DNA of 64,000 bases, from NCBI RefSeq assembly GCF_015500075.1, contig NZ_CP045496.1, positions 1,302,001 through 1,366,000 of the forward strand, written 5' to 3'. Shown one piece after another: positions 34,778 to 43,090 of the stretch. The position numbers were made by a program, and so were the translations under genes. Source of the DNA: Mesorhizobium sp. INR15. GTDB lineage: Bacteria; Pseudomonadota; Alphaproteobacteria; Rhizobiales; Rhizobiaceae. The notes under the pieces were generated by a model. It saw only the letters and a list, made by a program, of their open reading frames with translations. It did no database searches and was not told where the DNA came from. Position 1 is the stretch's first letter; every line of letters starts with the position of its first letter.

Positions 34778-36160
34778 TTAGCCGGCTCTGCGCATCCGGG
34801 CAGCGAAGAAGCCGTCGAGGCCGGAGCGCTCGGGCGAACCCTGGTCCAGATCGGCGGGCGTCGTGCGCAGCGTGCCTTGTGGCGTCAGGAAGGGATCGAT
34901 GCCTTCGATCTCGCCTTGCCGCAGCGGATCGTCGGCGACCAGCTTCGTCTGCTTGAGGAAGGCGCGATGCAGGTCTTCGCCTTCGATCGGATCGAGCGAA
35001 CAATTGGAAAAGACGATCCTGCCGCCGGGCTTGACCAGCGTCACGGCGCGGGCCAGCAACCGCCGCTGCAGGTCGGCGAGCTTTTCGACATCGGCCGGCG
35101 TCTTTGTCCACGGCACATCAGGATGCCGGCGTACCGTGCCGGTCGACGAGCAGGGCGCGTCGAGAAGCACGGCGTCGAACAGCTCTTCCGGCTGGTACTT
35201 GAGCAAATCGGCCTGGACGATGTCGGCTGGCAGGCCGAGCCTTTCGAGGTTCTGCGTCAGCCGCGCGAGCCGGTTCTTCGAGGTATCGACGGCTGTGACC
35301 CTGGCGCCGGCGAGAATGAGCTGCGCTGTCTTGCCGCCAGGGGCGGCGCAGAGATCGGCAACACGCAATCCCTTGATGTCGCCGAACAGCCGTGCCGGAA
35401 GACTGGCTGCTGCATCCTGAACCCACCATGCGCCCTCGGCGAAGCCTGGCAGTTCGGTCACGGCACCAGCCAGTTTTTCCACCCGGATTGTGCCGGTTGG
35501 CAGGACGAAGCCGCCAAGCCGCTCGGCCCAGAGTTCCGGGTCGGCCTTGGCAGAGAAATCGACCGGCGCCTCATGACGATGCGCGGAAAGGATCTCTCCG
35601 GCCCTGGCCGCGCCATAGGTGGCCTTCAGCCGGTCGGAAAACCATTTGGGCGCTTCATCGGTGGCAGCCAGGGCCGCAGGCAATTCCGTCTCCTTGACGC
35701 GCGCAAGCGTGCGCAAGACGCCGTTGACGAGGCCGGAAAAACGCACCGTGCGCGGATCGGACTTGGCGTGGGTCACGGCAAGGTCGACGGCGGCGCTGTC
35801 TGGAATGTCGAGGAACAGGATCTGCGCCGCCGCGACATGCAATATGTGCGACAGCGCCGTGGCGTTGGGCGGCAGTGGCTTTTCCAGGCGCCGCGCCAGC
35901 AGCCCTGATATGGTCATGCGGTAGCGCAAGGCGGTGACGAGTATGGCCCTAACCAGGCCACGGTCGCGCAGATCGAGCGCCTTGTACTGCGGATGGCCGT
36001 TCTCGTGGTCGGTCAGCCCGTCGAGCGGCGTTCTGGCGTCAATGACGGCGGCCAGCAGGCGCGCGGCCGCCTTGCGCGCTGCCAGGCCGGCAACGAATTC
36101 ACCGTCGTCTTTGTGCTGGTTATCGCCAGAACCCGTGCGTCGTGGCGCCTTGTCCGCCAT
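34778..36160 (-). CDS. rsmB: 16S rRNA (cytosine-967-C5) methyltransferase RsmB
   Basis: 460 residues. N-terminal NusB-like RNA-binding domain (ARLLAAVIDARTPLDGL, RDRGLVRAILVTALRYR) and C-terminal SAM-dependent methyltransferase: SAM motif ADLCAAPGGKTAQLILAG, DAPCSSTGTVRRHPD with one conserved Cys, and FSNCSLDPIEGED with the nucleophilic Cys. The usual (C)SxxPxEN reads SLDPIEGE here. Start ATG at 36160 is two bases after the htpX stop, so the two genes are co-transcribed. Confidence 0.94.
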   Translation of the reverse strand: MADKAPRRTGSGDNQHKDDGEFVAGLAARKAAARLLAAVIDARTPLDGLTDHENGHPQYKALDLRDRGLVRAILVTALRYRMTISGLLARRLEKPLPPNATALSHILHVAAAQILFLDIPDSAAVDLAVTHAKSDPRTVRFSGLVNGVLRTLARVKETELPAALAATDEAPKWFSDRLKATYGAARAGEILSAHRHEAPVDFSAKADPELWAERLGGFVLPTGTIRVEKLAGAVTELPGFAEGAWWVQDAAASLPARLFGDIKGLRVADLCAAPGGKTAQLILAGARVTAVDTSKNRLARLTQNLERLGLPADIVQADLLKYQPEELFDAVLLDAPCSSTGTVRRHPDVPWTKTPADVEKLADLQRRLLARAVTLVKPGGRIVFSNCSLDPIEGEDLHRAFLKQTKLVADDPLRQGEIEGIDPFLTPQGTLRTTPADLDQGSPERSGLDGFFAARMRRAG

Positions 36161-36162
36161 GC

Positions 36163-37188
36163 TCACGACCACCGGCCTTTGGGCCCGGTCGGATTGCGCC
36201 CCCATGGATTGGGCTTCGGCTTCTCTGCCTGTGCCGGCTGCTCGGGCTGTGCTGCCTGGCCCCACGGTCCGGACGGCTGCTGCATGTCCGCCTGCCGTGG
36301 CGCCGGGGCCCGGCGCGAGGCGGCCTGGCTGTTGTTGCCGGCCATGTCGCGCGCCATCGCCTGCAAGGCGGCGATGCGGTTGTCGGTGCTGGGGTGGGTG
36401 GAAAACAGATTGTCCATGCGCTCGCCGGAAAGAGGATTGATGATGAAGAGGTGGGCGGTTGCCGGATTGCGCTCGGCATCGGGGTTGCGGATGCGTTCGG
36501 CGCCACAGGCGATCTTGTCAAGCGCCGATGCGAGCCAGAGCGGGTGTCCACAGATTTCGGCGCCGCGCCGGTCGGCCTCGTACTCGCGGGTGCGACTGAC
36601 CGCCATCTGCACGATCATGGCGGCGAAAGGCGCAACGATCATGGCCACCAGCACGCCGACAAAGCCGAACTTATTGTTGTTGTTGTCGCGGTTGCCGCCG
36701 AAGAAGAAGGCGAAATTGCCGAGCATCGAGATCGCGCCGGCAAGGGTGGCGACCATCGTCATAGTCAAGGTGTCGCGATGCTGCACATGGGCGAGTTCGT
36801 GCGCCATCACGGCAGCGACCTCCTCATGCGTGAGCGCCTGCAGCAGGCCGGTGGAAGCTGCGACCGCCGCGTTTTGCGGGTTGCGCCCGGTGGCGAAGGC
36901 GTTCGGCTGCGGATTGTCGATCAGGTATGTCCTGGGCATCGGCAGGCCGGCGCGCTGGGCGAGGCCCTGTACGATCGCGTAATATTCGGGCGCGTTGTTG
37001 GCGTCGACCTCAACGGCGCGGTTCATCGACAGCACCATCTTGTCGGCATTCCAGTAGCTGAACAGGTTGGTGCCGGCGGCGACGACCAGCGCGATCATCA
37101 TGCCGCCGGTGCCGCCGATGAGGAAGCCAACGCCCATGAACAACGCGGTCATCACGGCGAGAAGCATGGCGGTGCGGATGGTATTCAT
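36163..37188 (-). CDS. htpX: Membrane protease HtpX (M48 family)
   Basis: Zinc metalloprotease of membrane protein quality control, facing the cytoplasm. Two N-terminal helices, the zinc motif VMAHELAHVQH near 127, two more hydrophobic helices after it, and the third ligand in REYEADRRGAE. 341 residues; longer than E. coli HtpX because of a Pro/Gln/Ala-rich C-terminal tail (PAPRQADMQQPSGPWGQAA...). CAGGAG precedes the ATG. It heads the htpX-rsmB operon and is divergent from the DUF1674 gene. Confidence 0.95.
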   Translation of the reverse strand: MNTIRTAMLLAVMTALFMGVGFLIGGTGGMMIALVVAAGTNLFSYWNADKMVLSMNRAVEVDANNAPEYYAIVQGLAQRAGLPMPRTYLIDNPQPNAFATGRNPQNAAVAASTGLLQALTHEEVAAVMAHELAHVQHRDTLTMTMVATLAGAISMLGNFAFFFGGNRDNNNNKFGFVGVLVAMIVAPFAAMIVQMAVSRTREYEADRRGAEICGHPLWLASALDKIACGAERIRNPDAERNPATAHLFIINPLSGERMDNLFSTHPSTDNRIAALQAMARDMAGNNSQAASRRAPAPRQADMQQPSGPWGQAAQPEQPAQAEKPKPNPWGRNPTGPKGRWS

Positions 37189-37293
37189 CGTCGGCTCCTG
37201 TTCAGAGGATGGCGAATAGGGGTCGATCCTTGCGAGGTCATCGCTATATGATGGGAAACGCCAGTTCCTGTTTCAATCCGCCGGGAATATCGC

Positions 37294-37515
37294 ATGAACG
37301 ACGAAACCAGTAAAACCGCCGCCGGTGTCGACAACGAGGCACCGCAAAAGGCGCTGACACCGGAGGCTCGCCGCGCGCTGGCGGAAGCCGAGGCACGGCG
37401 CGCGGATTATCGCCAGCACGAAGCCGCGCTGCCGAAGGAGATCGGCGGCCGTGGCGGCAAGGAGCCTGGCCGCTACGGCGACTGGGAGGTCAAAGGCCTG
37501 ACCAGCGATTTCTAG
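37294..37515 (+). CDS. DUF1674 protein (SDHAF4-like)
   Basis: 73 residues with a disordered Ala/Glu-rich N-terminal half and the C-terminal signature GGRGGKEPGRYGDWEVKG ending in DF. This matches DUF1674, whose eukaryotic members (SDHAF4) help assemble succinate dehydrogenase by binding flavinylated SdhA. The same role in bacteria is plausible, not shown. Divergent from htpX. Confidence 0.92.
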   Translation: MNDETSKTAAGVDNEAPQKALTPEARRALAEAEARRADYRQHEAALPKEIGGRGGKEPGRYGDWEVKGLTSDF

Positions 37516-37527
37516 AAGCCGAGAAGT

Positions 37528-38199
37528 CTAGGAAGCCGCCGCGCTTTGCATCCGCTCCAGGCCAACGCGGCCCTGCGCATCTGTCACGGCGCGCAGGTTG
37601 CTGTAGTCGAAGATCGTGGCGTGCGACGTGTCCATCTTGTGCTGATGTGTCGCGGTGACCACGGCCACCGTGGCGCCAGCCGCCTCGGCCGCCTCGATGC
37701 CGGGAACCGCATCCTCGAAAACCAGGCAGTCGCGTGGATCGAAGCCGAGCCGCTCGGCGCCCAGCCGAAAACAGTCGGGCGCCGGCTTGCCATGCAGCAC
37801 GTCCTCGCCGGTAATCATCGTGGCTGGAAGCGGAATGCCAACCGCCTCGATCCGCCGCAGGGCCAGCGCGCGCGGCGATGAGGTGACGATCGCCCAGCGC
37901 CGCGGCGGCAACGAAGCCAGGAAAGCCGCGGCGCCCGCAAGGGCGTGGATGCCCTCGACGTCGGCGATTTCGGCGCGGGAAATCTCGTCCGCCTCATGCT
38001 GGGGGTCGACGCCCGGAAGCGCCAGGCGGCGGACGGTCTCGATCGCCCTTATGCCATGCATCGTCGGCAGGAAAGCCGCCACGTCGAGGCCATGCCGGAT
38101 CGCCCATGCGGTCCAAACACGCTCGGCGGCGGCGATCGAATTGAGCAACGTGCCGTCCATATCGAACAGGAAGGCCGCGAATTTTCTGCCAGCGAACAT
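37528..38199 (-). CDS. HAD family hydrolase (sugar/polyol phosphatase-like)
   Basis: 223 residues. HAD motif I FLFDMDGTLLN (Asp13 nucleophile, Asp15), motif II WAIVTSSPRALA (Thr/Ser), Lys in HGKPAPDCFRLGAERLG (motif III), and motif IV CLVFEDAVPGIEAAEAAGA. The cap domain is of the small helical type used by 2-deoxyglucose-6-phosphate or glycerol-3-phosphate phosphatases. Substrate cannot be fixed from sequence. AAGGAAA precedes the ATG. It ends 12 nt from the convergent DUF1674 gene. Confidence 0.9.
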   Translation of the reverse strand: MFAGRKFAAFLFDMDGTLLNSIAAAERVWTAWAIRHGLDVAAFLPTMHGIRAIETVRRLALPGVDPQHEADEISRAEIADVEGIHALAGAAAFLASLPPRRWAIVTSSPRALALRRIEAVGIPLPATMITGEDVLHGKPAPDCFRLGAERLGFDPRDCLVFEDAVPGIEAAEAAGATVAVVTATHQHKMDTSHATIFDYSNLRAVTDAQGRVGLERMQSAAAS

Positions 38200-38363
38200 G
38201 AGTTTCCTTGATTGCCGGGGGCGCCTGACGCGTCGGCCGAAAGTATCGTTCGGGGATCGGTATGGAAAGGGCGAGCCGGCCTTTTCAATCGAGCCAGGGA
38301 ACCACGGCAGCCCTACGACGTTTGACCGAAACTGCTTTCCGCGACAATCGAAAGGGGACCGCG

Positions 38364-39233
38364 ATGCTGATCCGGCTCGGCTATGAAATCGCCATCGAAT
38401 GCACCGAAGCTACCCCGGTGATTTCGCTGCTCGACATCCATAAGGACCGGCAGGCCGATATCAAGCGGCAGACGCGGGTGCTGACGTCGCCCTCGGTCCC
38501 GGCCACCGTCTATCATGACCTTCACGGCAATGCCTGCCGCCGCTTCACTGCGCCCGCCGGCGGATTTCGCATTCTCTATGATGCTGTTATCGAGGACAGC
38601 GGCGAGACTGACGCTGTCAATACATTGGCCAGGGAAGTGCCGGTGGCGGACTTGCCGGACGAAGTTCTCGGCTATCTCCTAGGCAGCCGCTATTGCGAAA
38701 CGGATCATCTGAGTGGGCTGGCCTGGCAACTTTTCGGCCACCTGCCGTCCGGCTGGGCGCGGGTTCAGGCGATCGTCGACTATGTCCACAACCGCCTGTC
38801 CTTCGGTTATGGCTATGCACGTCCGACGCGCACGGCGGCGCAGGCGCATGAAGAGCGGGTTGGCGTCTGCCGCGACTTCGCCCATCTGGCGATCACACTT
38901 TGCCGCTGCATGAACATCCCGGCCCGCTATGTGAATGGCTATCTCGGCGACATCGCCGTGCCGGTCGACCCGGCGCCGATGGATTTTTCGGCATGGATGG
39001 AAGTGTTCCTCGACGGCAAATGGTACACGTTTGACGCTCGCCACAACACGCCGAGAGTGGGCCGCGTGGTCATCGCGCGCGGACGCGACGCCACAGACGT
39101 GCCGCTGCTGCACAGTTTCGGCCCGCATCGGCTCAGCCTGTTCAAGGTCTGGACCTACGAGCAGGAGGGCAACCTGTTCAACCCGCCCTATCACGGCATC
39201 GACCGGACGGTCAGCGCTCAGATGCTCGCCTAG
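38364..39233 (+). CDS. Transglutaminase-like protein
   Basis: 289 residues. An N-terminal beta-sandwich (LIRLGYEIAIECTEATPVIS and the following strands, bacterial transglutaminase-like N-terminal domain) precedes the cysteine-protease-like core: ERVGVCRDFAHLAITLCR (catalytic Cys near 169), ARYVNGYLGD, and WYTFDARHNTPRVGRV (His, Asp). Such proteins are predicted amidases or transglutaminases of unknown substrate. The ATG at 38364 follows AAAGGGGACC. No signal peptide, so cytoplasmic. Confidence 0.9.
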   Translation: MLIRLGYEIAIECTEATPVISLLDIHKDRQADIKRQTRVLTSPSVPATVYHDLHGNACRRFTAPAGGFRILYDAVIEDSGETDAVNTLAREVPVADLPDEVLGYLLGSRYCETDHLSGLAWQLFGHLPSGWARVQAIVDYVHNRLSFGYGYARPTRTAAQAHEERVGVCRDFAHLAITLCRCMNIPARYVNGYLGDIAVPVDPAPMDFSAWMEVFLDGKWYTFDARHNTPRVGRVVIARGRDATDVPLLHSFGPHRLSLFKVWTYEQEGNLFNPPYHGIDRTVSAQMLA

Positions 39234-39265
39234 GGCCCTTTGATATTCAGGGGAGGTCGACCTGA
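39231..39265. repeat. Fragment of an intergenic repeat (TAGGGC...GATATTCAGG)
   Basis: The bases just after the transglutaminase stop share the spaced words TAGGGC, GATATTCAGG and CCTG with the start of the element at 46733-46884, in the same order and spacing. It appears to be a partial or decayed copy. Confidence 0.45.
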
Positions 39266-39320
39266 GAGGGCTTTGCAAGGCTAAGCGTTGCACACGAGAG
39301 CTCATTTCGGGTGACCAACG

Positions 39321-39533
39321 TCAGCGTTGAGTCACTTCCCTGATATAAAGGATCGCCCAGCCCATCCCCATACCAAGAACAGCGCCGTGAAGGGCCTACG
39401 TGTGCAAGAGTGGGTGGCCAATGCAGTAATTGAATCGGACGCCGGATATGAACGTCGATGCGCTATAACCAATAATTTCACCCAGCGTGGCGCCAATCAA
39501 TGCGCTGATGATGTAGCTAATTCGCGCAGTCAT
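39321..39533 (-). pseudogene. Small two-helix membrane protein gene split by an in-frame amber codon
   Basis: From an ATG at 39533 the frame reads MTARISYIISALIGATLGEI and on through a hydrophobic, well-behaved membrane protein to ...GHPLLHT at codon 45, then TAG (39396-39398). It continues in the same frame with ALHGAVLGMGMGWAILYIRE and ends at TGA (39321). The codons after the TAG still encode a convincing second membrane helix, so a former gene of about 70 codons has probably acquired a single stop mutation. The upstream ribosome-binding site is weak. No family was recognised. Confidence 0.55.
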
Positions 39534-39892
39534 AAGCCACTTTCATGCAAAATGGCGACGCCGCAACTGCACACCCATCGATATTCTGCCAGCCAAGGAC
39601 GCCAGCAATCCTGGGACAACTGATCGACTACGGCACAGGCACCCTGTGCCGTAACAAGACGTTGCCTGACGCCGGACGAACGCCTCAGTCTGGGTATGGT
39701 GAGTGACAGGTAAACGCGGGCGAGAACGCGTTATGGCGTTTACCAATAGTTCACCTTCTTGTTCAGTGAAAACCAACAAAAACAACCCTTTGAGGCTGGC
39801 GACCCCGACCTTGGCCGGATCGGCGGCATATCCGGCTGGAATCCTGCATTGACCCTGACGGCGACGAGGCCGAGGCATGCGGAGACTGAAGA
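39534..39892. other. Intergenic region upstream of the VWA gene
   Basis: About 360 bases with no convincing gene on either strand. It contains one perfect hairpin (39629-39653) and an AT-richer stretch (GTGAAAACCAACAAAAACAA) near 39768 that may carry the promoter of the VWA gene; no clear -35/-10 pair was found. Confidence 0.5.
39629..39653. terminator. 11-bp perfect hairpin
   Basis: TACGGCACAGG, loop CAC, CCTGTGCCGTA. It is stable but lacks a T-tract on either side, so a terminator role is only possible; it could also be a protein-binding palindrome. Confidence 0.4.
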
Positions 39893-41254
39893 ATGCGAAA
39901 TTACGGGGGTCTTGTTCACACGGTCGGCGGGTTCGCCAGACATAGCGGTGGAAATTTCGCGGTTCTGTTCGGGCTTGCTGCCTCGGTCTTGGCGCTGGGG
40001 GCTGGCTTCTCCGTCAACGTGTCCCAGCTCTACAATGCCAGATCGAGCCTGCAGGGCGTTGTCGATGCCGCGGTGACGTCGACAGCGCGTGATCTGACGA
40101 CCGGCGTCATCAAGGAAACCGACGCCAACAAATCGGTACAGAATTTTCTCGACGCCAACAGCACCGCGGGCATACTGGAGGCCAATCAGATCGTTCTCGA
40201 CAAGCTGACGCTCGACAAGACGGCCAATACTGTCCAGGCGGACGTTCATGTCGACGTCGCCTTGTATTTTCCGATTTTCGGCTTGGGCGACAAGCAACGT
40301 GTCACGGCCTCCACGACGTCGCTCTATTCGGACAAGACGATCGAGGTGGCCATGATGCTCGACGTCACCGGCTCAATGGCGGGTCAAAAGATCAAGGACC
40401 TGAGGACGGCCGCAAGCAATGCGGTGGACAGTTTCATAGGCAACCAGGATCCGAGCAAACCGCGCGTGCGCGTGTCCATCGTGCCTTACGCCAACTCGGT
40501 CAATGCCGGTGCGCTTGCCGCCAGTAGCGTCTATGTCGAAACAAACGTCAGCCAGCGCAAGCAGGCGCCGGGCAACGCCAGTGCGCAACCAGCGTCCGTC
40601 TCCGCGAGCTACGGCAACTGCGCCACCGAACGTAAGGGCGCGGACCAGTATTCCGACGCAGGCCCGGCCTCCAGCATGGTCAATCGGGATTTCTGGCTGT
40701 CGCAATTTGCCAAGGATTCCGGCACCGCCGCCTGCCCGGTCGCGACCCTTGTGCCGTTGACGGCCGACCCCGCCGCGCTCAAGAACGTCATCAAGAACCT
40801 TGTCGCATCGGGCGGCACCGCCGGACATGTCGGCGTGCAATGGGCCTGGTACATGCTCTCGGAAAACTGGGGCAGCGTGATGAAGGCCTCGGAGCGGCCA
40901 GCCAAGATGGATCCGAAGAAGGTCGCGAAATACGCGATTCTGATGACCGATGGCGAGTTCAACCTGTCCTATTTCGACGCCACTGACGCCAGCGATGTCT
41001 ACAATAGCGCAGGCAAGGAGCCGACCCGCACGGCGGCAAAGAAGCTCTGCGCCGCCATGCGTGCCAAGGGCATCGAGATATTCACGATCGGCTTTAAACT
41101 CGACGAGGCGAATGCAGTCACAACGTTGCAGGATTGCGCCAATCCCGACACTGGCTCGGTCAAGCATTTTTATCAGGCGGCCAATGGCGGCGAGCTGGAC
41201 TCAGCCTTTCAGACCATTGCGCGAAACATCGAAACCCTGGCGCTTACAAAGTAA
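39893..41254 (+). CDS. TadG/TadE-like protein with von Willebrand factor A domain
   Basis: 453 residues. The N-terminal helix GGNFAVLFGLAASVLALGAG followed by VNVSQLYNARSSLQGVVDAA is the TadE/TadG-type pseudopilin-like anchor. A VWA domain begins near 150 with the MIDAS motif DVTGSM, later ILMTDGEFN and IEIFTIGFKLDEANA. Four cysteines (NCATE, TAACPVA, KLCAAM, QDCAN) may form disulfides outside the membrane. GGAGA precedes the ATG by 6-10 nt. No other tad/flp genes are in the window, so it is an orphan of that system here. Confidence 0.88.
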   Translation: MRNYGGLVHTVGGFARHSGGNFAVLFGLAASVLALGAGFSVNVSQLYNARSSLQGVVDAAVTSTARDLTTGVIKETDANKSVQNFLDANSTAGILEANQIVLDKLTLDKTANTVQADVHVDVALYFPIFGLGDKQRVTASTTSLYSDKTIEVAMMLDVTGSMAGQKIKDLRTAASNAVDSFIGNQDPSKPRVRVSIVPYANSVNAGALAASSVYVETNVSQRKQAPGNASAQPASVSASYGNCATERKGADQYSDAGPASSMVNRDFWLSQFAKDSGTAACPVATLVPLTADPAALKNVIKNLVASGGTAGHVGVQWAWYMLSENWGSVMKASERPAKMDPKKVAKYAILMTDGEFNLSYFDATDASDVYNSAGKEPTRTAAKKLCAAMRAKGIEIFTIGFKLDEANAVTTLQDCANPDTGSVKHFYQAANGGELDSAFQTIARNIETLALTK

Positions 41255-41269
41255 GTTCCAGAAAAGGAA

Positions 41270-41302
41270 AAGGCCGCCGCTTCTTTCGAAGCCGGCGGCC
41301 TT
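41270..41302. terminator. Bidirectional intrinsic terminator
   Basis: AAGGCCGCCG pairs with CGGCGGCCTT, with an inner CTTC/GAAG stem and TTTC loop. On the minus strand it is followed by TTTCCTTTT, a good T-tract serving the micro-ORF at 41370-41441; on the plus strand it lies 16 bases after the VWA stop with a weaker tail (TTCCGTGTTT). Confidence 0.75.
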
Positions 41303-41369
41303 CCGTGTTTCCGTCCGTGGCGCGGCCCATGGCGATGACCGTTGGGTCACCCGCCGCGCATCTCGCGCC

Positions 41370-41441
41370 TTAACGGGAAGACTGCTTCCCGAAAGTGCAA
41401 TCCGCTGAGGCCACGTTCTGGAAAACGAAATCACTCGACAT
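41370..41441 (-). CDS. Putative 23-residue peptide with an exceptionally strong ribosome-binding site
   Basis: ATG (41441) to TAA (41370): begins MSSDFVFQNVASADCTFGKQ, one Cys, no membrane helix. Upstream, AAAGGAGGTGATCC (plus-strand 41443-41457) is the full complement of the 3' tail of 16S rRNA, and its GGAGG core is 7 bases from the ATG, the ideal spacing. A good terminator lies 70 bases downstream. Together these argue for a translated minigene or leader peptide. No known family was recognised, and no promoter was found by eye. Confidence 0.6.
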   Translation of the reverse strand: MSSDFVFQNVASADCTFGKQSSR

Positions 41442-41442
41442 C

Positions 41443-41457
41443 GGATCACCTCCTTTC
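41443..41457 (-). promoter_or_regulatory. 15-nt Shine-Dalgarno region matching the whole anti-SD tail
   Basis: The plus strand reads GGATCACCTCCTTTC, identical to the conserved 16S rRNA 3' end, so the minus-strand transcript can pair with all of it. Ordinary genes in this window use 4-7 matching bases. Confidence 0.7.
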
Positions 41458-41708
41458 GATTTGTTGAACACATGCTCAAGGTGGGGTGTTTCGCTCGCTT
41501 TGGCAAGAGCGACTGTCCGGGCCTGCCCGCCGCGGCATATCAATGCCGCCCTGGTGTGCCCTGATTGAAACAGTTGCCTGGCGCGGAGCAGGCTGTTCGC
41601 CGATTCTCGCTGGATGGCGAGCGATATCGCGGAGTGGGTTGCGGCTGGCCGGCCAAACAGCCAAAATCACACTTCGGGCCGCGGACAATCGACCCGTGGG
41701 GAGGAAAT

Positions 41709-42971
41709 ATGGATGCAGCCGACAAAGCAGCACGCATCGTCCGGACGGTCGTCCAGGCACTGAAGCCCGGTTTCGCGGTCAGGCTGTGGACCGGCGAGCG
41801 GATTGGCCCCGCCAGCGGCCCGGTGCTTGCCATCAACGATCAGGACATCGTTTGGCAATTGGTCCGCCGGCCGCAATTCTCGACACTGGTCGAAATGTGG
41901 ATTGCCAAGACGATCGACGTGGAAGGCGGGTCGCTGTTCGATGTCTACGCGTTGCCTTCAAAGGGCAAGCTGCGGTTCAAGGCCTTGCCAAAGCTGGCGA
42001 TGCTGCGCGACCTGCCGGCGGTGCTGTTCTCGCGAAGGCGGATGACACAACGGGCCGATCTTGCCGGGCAAAATCCCTTCGTCAGCGGCTCGAACAAGCA
42101 AGCCATCCAGCATCATTACGACATCTCGAACGCGTTCTACCGGCTCTTCCTCGACGAGCGCATGGTCTACACCTGCGCCTATTTCACCGACTTCGCCAAC
42201 GACATCGATCAGGCGCAGACCGACAAGCTCGAACATATCTGCCGCAAGCTCAGGCTGAAGCCGGGCGACCGGCTGCTCGACATCGGCTGCGGCTGGGGAG
42301 CGATGCTGATCTATGCCGCCAAGCACCATGGCGTCATCGGCCATGGCGTGTCGCTGTCGGAGGAGCAGACCCGGCTGGCGCGCGAGCGCATCCGTGCCGA
42401 GGGTCTTGAGGGCAGGATCACCATCGACATCAAGTCCTATACCGAACTCGACGGCAGCTACGACAAGATCTCGTCAATCGGCATGTTTGAAGCGGTGGGT
42501 CTCGCCAACCACGCGACCTACTTCTCCACCATCCACCGCCTGCTCAAGCCGGGCGGCATCTACCTGCACCACGCCATCACACGGCGTGGCAAGGGCGACA
42601 GGAAGAAGACCTTGCGCAAGGGGGCCGAATACAAGGCGCTGATCAAATACATTTTCCCGGGCGGCGAGGTCGACACGATCGGCATGACGCTCGGCAATCT
42701 CGAAGCGCATGGCTTCCTTGTCCACGACGTCGAGAATTTACGCGAGCACTACGCCCGTACCTGCCGGTTGTGGGCCGAGCGGCTGCGTGCGCGGTTCGAC
42801 GAAGCGATCGCCGAGGTGGGTGAGCCCAGGGCGCGGCTCTGGCTACTCTATCTCACCGGCTGCTCGATCACTTTCGAACGCGCCTCGGCGCAGATTTTCC
42901 AGACCGTCGTCACCAAGCGGGCGCGAGGCCTGAGTGGACTGCCGCCGACGCGGGCGGACCTTTACCGTTAA
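41709..42971 (+). CDS. cfa: Cyclopropane-fatty-acyl-phospholipid synthase
   Basis: SAM-dependent enzyme that adds a methylene bridge to unsaturated membrane fatty acids, usually on entry to stationary phase or under acid stress. 420 residues. The SAM site LDIGCGWGAMLIYAAKHHG is near 190, then HHYDISNAFYRLFLDERMVYT before it (lipid-binding region), IGMFEAVG and HHAITRRGKGDRKK after. GGGGAGGAAAT precedes the ATG at 41709; the open frame further upstream is not part of it. Stands alone. Confidence 0.93.
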   Translation: MDAADKAARIVRTVVQALKPGFAVRLWTGERIGPASGPVLAINDQDIVWQLVRRPQFSTLVEMWIAKTIDVEGGSLFDVYALPSKGKLRFKALPKLAMLRDLPAVLFSRRRMTQRADLAGQNPFVSGSNKQAIQHHYDISNAFYRLFLDERMVYTCAYFTDFANDIDQAQTDKLEHICRKLRLKPGDRLLDIGCGWGAMLIYAAKHHGVIGHGVSLSEEQTRLARERIRAEGLEGRITIDIKSYTELDGSYDKISSIGMFEAVGLANHATYFSTIHRLLKPGGIYLHHAITRRGKGDRKKTLRKGAEYKALIKYIFPGGEVDTIGMTLGNLEAHGFLVHDVENLREHYARTCRLWAERLRARFDEAIAEVGEPRARLWLLYLTGCSITFERASAQIFQTVVTKRARGLSGLPPTRADLYR

Positions 42972-43055
42972 CGCCGGGCACCCGGTTCCCAACGCATTCG
43001 GCAAAGCATTGAGAATTGCAACAAGGGCGAGCGGCACTTGCGGCATGCCGCCCGC

Positions 43056-43090
43056 CATCATCTCACTCGGCGAGGCCGAGTGAGATGATG
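43056..43090. terminator. 16-bp perfect hairpin built from the end of the isomerase coding sequence
   Basis: CATCATCTCACTCGGC and its exact complement flank a 3-nt loop. The minus-strand arm and loop encode the last residues and stop codon (…ISLGLAE-stop) of the gene ending at 43063. No T-tract follows. It may end transcription or protect the 3' end of the mRNA, and also faces the convergent cfa gene. Confidence 0.6.
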
